In this document: one piece after another, positions 55,589-60,000 of the stretch | Numbering within the stretch: position 1 is the first letter of the stretch | How the letters are laid out: every line of letters starts with the position of its first letter | From: Nematostella vectensis | Lineage: Eukaryota > Cnidaria > Anthozoa > Actiniaria > Edwardsiidae | Direction: 5' to 3' | Assembly: GCF_932526225.1 (NCBI RefSeq) | Contig: NC_064047.1 | Location: 14,483,121 to 14,543,120 of the forward strand | DNA length: 60,000 nt | Program-made: the position numbers and the translations under genes | The notes under the pieces: model-generated | Told to the model about the DNA's origin: nothing | Databases searched by the model: none | Seen by the model: only the letters and a program-made list of their open reading frames with translations

Positions 55589-55616
55589 GCCGTGGCTAAG
55601 GTGCAACACGGGTGAT

Positions 55617-55646
55617 TATATGTGTGCACACACACGTACACGTTAT
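55617..55646. promoter_or_regulatory. Alternating TGTGCACACACGTAC tract
   Basis: A TATATGTG start followed by CA/GT alternation, ~30 bp upstream of the ATG at 55588 and downstream of the ATPase stop. Confidence 0.3.
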
Positions 55647-55656
55647 GCCCTAGGGC

Positions 55657-55718
55657 GGTGGTTACCGTTCAACTAGGGCGATGGTATAATGGTGGTTACC
55701 GTTCAACTAGGGCGATGA
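55657..55718. repeat. Direct repeat copying the 3' end of the ATPase gene
   Basis: ggtggttaccgttcaactag and the following gggcgatg occur twice, ~34 bp apart. The copy at 55691-55718 is the coding end of the ATPase; the other is a downstream duplicate. Confidence 0.85.
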
Positions 55719-56271
55719 ACTTCGAGAACTTTTTTGTCTTGAGGGCCTTCATGTACTCTTTCATCTTCTCTTCTGAGAGCTCCGCGCCGTAGTCATGCAG
55801 GATAGCTTTCATGTCCGCCTTGCTCGGGGTATAGAAGACCACCAAGGCCGCGATGTTCTCACGGAACGGCTTCGTGATGCTGGTGAGCTGCTGCGTGATC
55901 ACCCACACGCTAATACCCACGTGGCGCGGGCTGAATGCCAAGTTGACGAGCTGATCAGAGCGCCTCTTTACGTCTTTCGGGGCCGCACAGTCGTCGAGTA
56001 TGATTAGCGTATTAGTGCCTTCGAAGAGAGCGGAGACAAACCTCAGCAGTATGTCGATCTGACCCGCCTCAGGTGCGATGACAAAAAGACGATTGTCGCC
56101 CTCGCCGAAGCCGTCGTATGTTTTGTTGTAGACAAAGGTAGGGCACACGAGTACGATGTAGTCAAACTTGTCCCGGAAAGGGCCGTGTAGCCGGTCCACT
56201 ACGAAACGGGTCTTCCCGCATGACGTCGGGCCCACGATGAGAGCGTTAAATGGGATGTTTTTCGGGTCCAT
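55696..56271 (-). CDS. A32-like DNA-packaging ATPase (FtsK/HerA family)
   Basis: The frame has 191 intact codons. Walker A is IVGPTSCGKTRFV near residue 12, a hydrophobic strand follows (YIVLVCPTFVY), and Walker B is TLIILDDCAAP near residue 95. Downstream SVWVITQQLTSI is the usual sensor strand with its QQ pair. Its size and motif order match the packaging ATPases of Polintons, virophages and NCLDV (A32 family), which pump genomes into capsids. It is one of the few element genes without a visible lesion. Presence of a packaging motor argues that the ancestor formed virions. Confidence 0.87.
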   Translation of the reverse strand: MDPKNIPFNALIVGPTSCGKTRFVVDRLHGPFRDKFDYIVLVCPTFVYNKTYDGFGEGDNRLFVIAPEAGQIDILLRFVSALFEGTNTLIILDDCAAPKDVKRRSDQLVNLAFSPRHVGISVWVITQQLTSITKPFRENIAALVVFYTPSKADMKAILHDYGAELSEEKMKEYMKALKTKKFSKFIALVER

Positions 56272-56298
56272 ACCGCTTCGCGCAGAAACTGTCTGTGC

Positions 56299-56756
56299 TC
56301 AGTATTGTATGGACTGTAGCTGTCCGTTCATAAGGTTCATTTGGGCGTCGGCCACCACAAACACGTGACAGTTTACGGTACCCGTGCCGCTCGCCGTACG
56401 TTTTATCTCGAGGTGCACACCGTCGCGGGTATTGACCAATCGGAGACCACCCCCATGGATAGCACTGTCGTCCGTCGTTCGAAGTTCGATCCACAGAGCA
56501 AACTTGTCATCGCCATAGAACGACTCGGGGCCGATTGCCGGGGCGGCAGGCGCTCCGCTGTGCCGCCCCCCTATCCCGGGGAGGGGCGGACGAACCGCCT
56601 TTTCGCCTCCCTCCAGAAATCCGTGGGGCGCAGCCCCTGGTTGAAGACCTTGTTTGGCATGCCGTCGATTGTAACGCGAACGCTCTTGATGTCGGGATAC
56701 TTTCAACCCCAGAGGAGTTCTGGGTGTTCGTTGGGGGTCAAGTTTATCGCTGACAT
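56299..56756 (-). pseudogene. Conserved unknown (possible minor structural) protein next to the ATPase
   Basis: The ATG at 56756 starts MSAINLTPNEHPELLWG, then a TGA at 56703-56705, and the same frame continues with KYPDIKSVRVTIDGMPNKVF. A G/C homopolymer near 56570-56585 marks a shift into the frame ending at 56299. That frame has SFYGDDKFALWIELR, SAIHGGGLRLVNTRDGVHLEI and CHVFVVADAQMNLMNGQLQS, alternating strands typical of a beta-sandwich. No family is assigned. Its beta-rich character and place beside the packaging ATPase fit a minor capsid component, but this is inference. Confidence 0.5.
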
Positions 56757-56800
56757 CGTATATGTATATATACTATATATACATAAAGTACGAAGCCGCG
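56757..56800. promoter_or_regulatory. Divergent TATA-rich palindromic tract
   Basis: tatatgtatatatactatat plus atacataaagta lies between two divergent genes (minus start 56756, plus start 56864). It is almost palindromic and could serve both promoters. Confidence 0.45.
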
Positions 56801-56863
56801 TGGCTATGGTGCGGACTGTTAGACATGTCTAATATAGCATAGCACGAGTTGTGCGCACGCATC

Positions 56864-57844
56864 ATGGGTGATGTTGACGTCGACATTGACGATACCTTGC
56901 CGGGTGCGTCCGCCGATCGCGGAGCGGGGGACGACGAGACGACGCCCCTTATCCCGTTTGACCCCGACGATGGGGAGTCGATCCCAATGACGAGCACGTC
57001 ATCGCGTATGCATGCTGCGCATAGCATGGCTACGCGAAGAGCAGCGCAAACCGCCGGAACGGCAAGCGCTGAAACCTCGTTCATCACAGAGGGTGCAGCG
57101 ATAAGACTCGGTCTCCAGTTCCTCAGGGAGAAATACCCAGACCTTAACGAGAATCTGATACGGTTCCAGTCAGACCAGAGGGGGAAGACGCTAATACAGG
57201 ATCGCAACCTCGACAAAGGAGGTTGGTCTAAACCAAGACAGCTGTTCAACGAGGACGGGGGCGTCCGACAGGACGTTGCAAAGCTGAGAGGCTTCAAGCG
57301 GGCGATGGGGTCCGTGGCAGAGATAGACGCGGTCATCCAGGAGAACACAGAACGGTTCCAAGAGCTGCAAGGGGTGGTAGCCACAGACAGGGAGACCATC
57401 GACGACCCTAACACGTCAGAGAGTAGCCGCCAAGAGGCCCGTGAGCGCAACGAGGAGAGGCTGTCCGAGATTGACGAACTAGAACGCGAAAACCGAGAGC
57501 TCGAGAACCAAAAGCCGCTAAGAGAGCGCATCAAAGCCATCTTCAAAAAGTACGGCTTTACCGTCACCGCCATCGGGTTGGCCGTAGCGACGACGATCGC
57601 GGCCATTGTGACGTCGCTCGGCAAGTCGCTCTCCTCCGTGGCCAGAGGGGTCGGTAACGGGCTTAAGGCCATCGGGAAAAAGCTAGGCGAGCGTCTCCCC
57701 GGGCTGGTAGGCAGCATCGCAAACTTCGTGTTTAAGGCTGCAGGAGAAGCGGTGAAATTCCTTGGCGAAAATGCGTGGCTGCTCATTCTAGCCGTAGCCG
57801 CGTTCTTGGTTCGTCGAATGCAAAGCAGTCATCGGAACAAGTAA
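56864..57844 (+). CDS. Coiled-coil membrane protein with acidic N-terminus
   Basis: It has 326 intact codons from MGDVDVDIDDTLPGASADRG. Residues ~1-50 are acidic and disordered. ~70-150 carry RLGLQFLREKYPDLNENL and GGWSKPRQLFNEDGG. ~155-215 are coiled coil (ARERNEERLSEIDELEREN). The C-terminal third has a hydrophobic span (YGFTVTAIGLAVATTIAAIV), a Gly-rich amphipathic part (VARGVGNGLKAIGKKLGE) and a final hydrophobic helix (AWLLILAVAAFLV) before a basic tail. It resembles a virus membrane or core protein; I recall close relatives in cnidarian gene sets but no function. No breaks. Confidence 0.65.
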   Translation: MGDVDVDIDDTLPGASADRGAGDDETTPLIPFDPDDGESIPMTSTSSRMHAAHSMATRRAAQTAGTASAETSFITEGAAIRLGLQFLREKYPDLNENLIRFQSDQRGKTLIQDRNLDKGGWSKPRQLFNEDGGVRQDVAKLRGFKRAMGSVAEIDAVIQENTERFQELQGVVATDRETIDDPNTSESSRQEARERNEERLSEIDELERENRELENQKPLRERIKAIFKKYGFTVTAIGLAVATTIAAIVTSLGKSLSSVARGVGNGLKAIGKKLGERLPGLVGSIANFVFKAAGEAVKFLGENAWLLILAVAAFLVRRMQSSHRNK

Positions 57845-59179
57845 AACGCCGCGGCCACCGCGAGTGCCGACAACCCCGCCTTGAGGGCGGTGTGGTCACT
57901 TTTTTCGCCCGTTCCGGCGGCAGTCATGCTATGCGCAGCGTGCGTACGTGGAGAGGGGGCAGGGGCCGCGCCCTCTGCGTGCACTTTCGCAGGGGCGGAA
58001 TCCTTGCTTTGCCGCCGGGACGGCACGCGGTCGATCCCAGGGTCAGTCACGTGTTGCACCCTAGGATGCCCACCGGCCATGTTATGAGCACCGACTGACT
58101 TTGTCTCGGTGTTGATCGCGTTTGCGCCGAGCGTCATAGAGTCCGTGGCTTATTGTTGTAGCCCACGACGCTTTGCGTGTTTATCACCAGATCGCTCGGC
58201 ATCAGCCACATTCCTGGTGCGACCGCAAGACTCAGTCTCACCTTGGCCTCCTGCACGGCTAACTGGTACCTTTGCACGCTTTGAGCGATGTCGTTTTCTA
58301 TGATCGCGTCTTCAAGCAGCTTCGTGAACTCCGCCTGCGCCTCCATTGCCGGCCCACCGGCCCCCGCGATAGAGGAACGGACGTTTACCTGCGCGCCAAT
58401 CACTGTGTAGACGAACGCCTCGACCGAGCGGTCGAGTCTTCCTAGCCCTGCTTTTGTCAGACCCTCACTTTTGGGAGGCGCAAACCAGCTATATTGCACG
58501 CCCCCGTGGTCGTCGTTGCGTATGTAACCCACCTGCTTCCCACTATTGTACGTCCCACCTCGTCCGCCGCCGTGTCGTAGCCACGGATCACGTGCACGTT
58601 GCGATACCCCTCCCCCGGGTAGAACACAAACACATCGCCTAGCCCGTGGTTCCGCCCGCCTTTCCATCGGAAGTCCGGCTTACGCGGCAAACCGAACTCT
58701 ATACATAGACGCTCAAAAGCGGCCTTCTTGTAGGGGTTACCTTTTTGCGTGAACGGGCTGTCGCCAGGCAGGGGGGCGCCGAGCTCGTAGAGTATCCTCC
58801 GGGTGGTAAAGTAGACGTGAAACCTTAGAAATCCCCTGATGACAGAGGGGAGCGTGGCGAAAGCGGGGTCGACTAGGGACACCCCACATCTGGCGGTTGC
58901 GCATCAGACCGCAAAGTTGAGTTGCTGTGGCCAGTACCCATAGGAAGGCTCCGACGGCCACCGGCGAGACTCCTTGGCCGACTTGTGCGTGACTACTGTC
59001 TCTTTGAATATGTCTCGGACCCTAGTCGTGAATGATTTGTCCTCAGCCACGTGTATCTCCAGCTGCGTGAGTAGTGGGGTGATGTCTGAGGCCGTGCTTT
59101 CCACGGGGGTCGCGGGCACGGCGTAGAGCAGCTTTTGCGCGAGGGTCAGAGACCTAGGTATAATCTCGAGCGGGAGCAT
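57829..59179 (-). pseudogene. Large conserved unknown protein with C-terminal membrane anchor, three lesions
   Basis: The ATG at 59179 starts MLPLEIIPRSLTLAQKLL. The frame reads through VRDIFKETVVTHK and GYWPQQLNFAV to a TGA at 58904-58906, where a Trp (TGG) codon is likely. It resumes in frame with FLRFHVYFTTRRILYE and DFRWKGGRNHGLGDVFVF, shifts frame near 58590 into QYSWFAPPKSEGLTKAG, SVEAFVYTVIGAQVNVRS and MWLMPSDLVINTQS, and shifts again near 58135 into GANAINTETKSVG. It ends with KAGLSALAVAAAFYLF, a C-terminal hydrophobic helix. It would be ~450 residues. The strongly conserved look of each segment suggests a key element protein. Structural role suspected, unproved. Confidence 0.6.
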
Positions 59180-59182
59180 CAG

Positions 59183-59464
59183 ATAACGACTATAGCCTCC
59201 CTCCCGCCCATCGCTACTCTGCCAGCCTGGCACCACACGGCCGAGTCCATCGTGGAAACGATCAACCGCGCTGAAAGCAAGATTCTGACCGCGAAGCTTG
59301 ATCTCCTCACCGGGAAGATCGCGCTCGTGTCCAAAGGCGTTGCGTTCCTGAATGCCGAGCTTTGCGCACTATTTGGCCTAGAGGCTAAAGGCGATCAGTT
59401 GGGGGGGCGGGGCCTCGCACTGCCCGTGGGGGGCCCCCACTTAAGGTGGCTTTGCCGAAAATAG
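59183..59464 (+). pseudogene. Amphipathic helical protein, start codon apparently lost
   Basis: The frame TTIASLPPIATLPAWHHTAE then SIVETINRAESKILTAKLDLL and ALVSKGVAFLNAELCALFGLE has G/C-biased third positions, unlike the antisense reading. The expected start reads ATA at 59183-59185, 4 bp from the ATG of the divergent gene. A G7 run (59401-59407) probably shifts the frame, since the residues after it (GGRGLALPVGG) are low quality. Function unknown. Confidence 0.45.
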
Positions 59465-59716
59465 AGGCCCTCTACATCTTCTGCGATATCGTAGACCGCT
59501 CGCAATGCCTCGCCTTAGACGAGCCTTCAAACGTTCTCGCTTGCCTAGAAAGCCGCGGGAGGCCGAGAAAGTCGTTTATGGGCCCGACATCCAGTTTGTG
59601 TCGCAGCATCTTCCCCTGAGTTTGTCTCGAGTATCCGAATATGGATCAGGGATGACCACGGTAGACGGGTGGACTTTAAGGGCAAGCCTGTTCGCCTCGT
59701 ATTAGAGCTAACCTAG
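59446..59716 (+). pseudogene. Small beta-rich unknown protein spread over three frames
   Basis: Starting near 59446, one frame has VALPKIEALYIFCDIVDRSQ and LALDEPSNVLACLE. A second frame (59505-59640) continues VVYGPDIQFVSQHLPLSLS. A third ends IWIRDDHGRRVDFKGKPVRL and LVLELT before TAG at 59714-59716. Each piece fits the next in a strand-rich protein ending on a typical amphipathic strand, so two 1-bp shifts are the simplest reading. The C-terminal RDD-G-R-x-F layout is like small proteins I recall next to similar element genes. Confidence 0.45.
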
Positions 59717-59732
59717 GTCCGACATAACAAGC

Positions 59733-60000
59733 ATGGCAAACAGCGACGTTAGCAGCGGCGCCATATACCCCTCGCTTTCCAGCGTCTGCCCCCCGACTTG
59801 CCCGCAAACGCACACGACGCCTACCGCTCCGGCAAGCATCGGCGGTGACGTGCAGAGCTACCGACTCCAGAAAATATGTGACACTCAGGCGGTCCTAGAC
59901 AACGAGATGACGCATCATCGACAGGTTCGGAAGAAGTATAAGCGCGACTTTGCCGTTACCCATGCTGTGTCTGTGGCATCCGGCATCGCTGCAGGGGCGC
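59733..60000 (+). CDS. Unknown element protein, N-terminal 89 codons (truncated by window)
   Basis: It begins MANSDVSSGAIYPSLSSVCP with a Pro/Thr-rich leader, then a helical charged region (SYRLQKICDTQAVLDNEM, HHRQVRKKYKRDF), and enters a small-residue hydrophobic stretch (HAVSVASGIAAGA) at the window edge, likely a membrane segment. No stop so far. Function unknown. Confidence 0.5.
   Translation, partial: MANSDVSSGAIYPSLSSVCPPTCPQTHTTPTAPASIGGDVQSYRLQKICDTQAVLDNEMTHHRQVRKKYKRDFAVTHAVSVASGIAAGA

Larger units (their letters stand above)
47941..60000. mobile_element. Decayed Polinton/Maverick-like virus-derived element (left ~12 kb)
   Basis: GC content rises sharply here and gene spacing becomes tight. 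The set is a DDE integrase, an A32-type packaging ATPase, a helicase with HNH-like tail and many small conserved unknowns, the hallmark mix of Polintons and related adintovirus-like elements. Nearly all genes have stops or frameshifts, so this is an old or non-functional copy. The left boundary is uncertain: a C-rich block at 47943-48110 and tandem repeats at 48158-48357 are candidate terminal sequence. The right terminus, any capsid gene and any protease lie beyond the window or are absent. I recall similar multi-copy uncharacterised proteins from cnidarian gene sets, but this is unverified. Confidence 0.85.

Noticed and set aside
56773-57786. Ser-rich 337-codon minus-strand ORF
   Set aside because: Antisense of the coiled-coil membrane gene at 56864-57844; composition (SSS, LRS) is typical of a shadow of charged helical coding sequence.
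59180-59350. Upstream extension of the minus-strand anchor protein (RDLPGEEIKLRG frame)
   Set aside because: The plus-strand frame over the same bases has about 70% G/C at third positions against about 52% for the minus frame, so the minus reading is likely a shadow.

Overview
The window looks like nuclear DNA of an animal, most likely a cnidarian such as a sea anemone. The host part is AT-rich, has spliced genes with GT/AG introns, tRNA-derived SINEs, an L1/Tx1-type LINE and a very high density of minisatellites. Cnidarian is an inference from the style of the repeats and of the virus-like element; no marker gene fixes the species. Layout: 1-4930 is a tandem array of a ~1.51 kb unit. 4931-11339 is AT-rich DNA with a decayed tyrosine recombinase (6760-7237), a worn ~0.65 kb duplication and a solo copy of the satellite unit. 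11340-19585 (+) is a three-exon class A GPCR. Its second intron holds a ~5.3 kb LINE (minus strand) with a 14-bp target-site duplication, inserted into a small minisatellite. 19711-25265 holds two large minisatellites and a SINE.

25602-32918 (-) is a four-exon lebercilin (LCA5) orthologue; the exon phases add up to an 874-residue ciliary coiled-coil protein. 34890-37536 (-) is the long first exon of a disordered, acidic, Ser/Glu-rich protein I do not recognise. Minisatellites lie against or close to the 5' splice sites of both genes. 37537-47940 is mostly noncoding, with four more tandem arrays and a pogo-like MITE candidate.

From about 48 kb to the window end the DNA becomes GC-rich and gene-dense, with short genes on both strands. 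This is a decayed Polinton/Maverick-like (virus-like) element. It carries a zinc-ribbon protein, a replication module (degenerate polymerase-like segment, SF1 helicase, C-terminal HNH-like zinc module), a retroviral-type DDE integrase, an A32-like packaging ATPase and at least eight small helical, membrane or putative structural proteins of unknown function. Almost every element gene carries nonsense codons or frameshifts, so the copy is probably dead. No canonical protein-primed PolB and no recognisable double-jelly-roll capsid protein is visible, but the right end lies outside the window. The unusual replication module and the set of unknown conserved genes are the best candidates for something poorly described.
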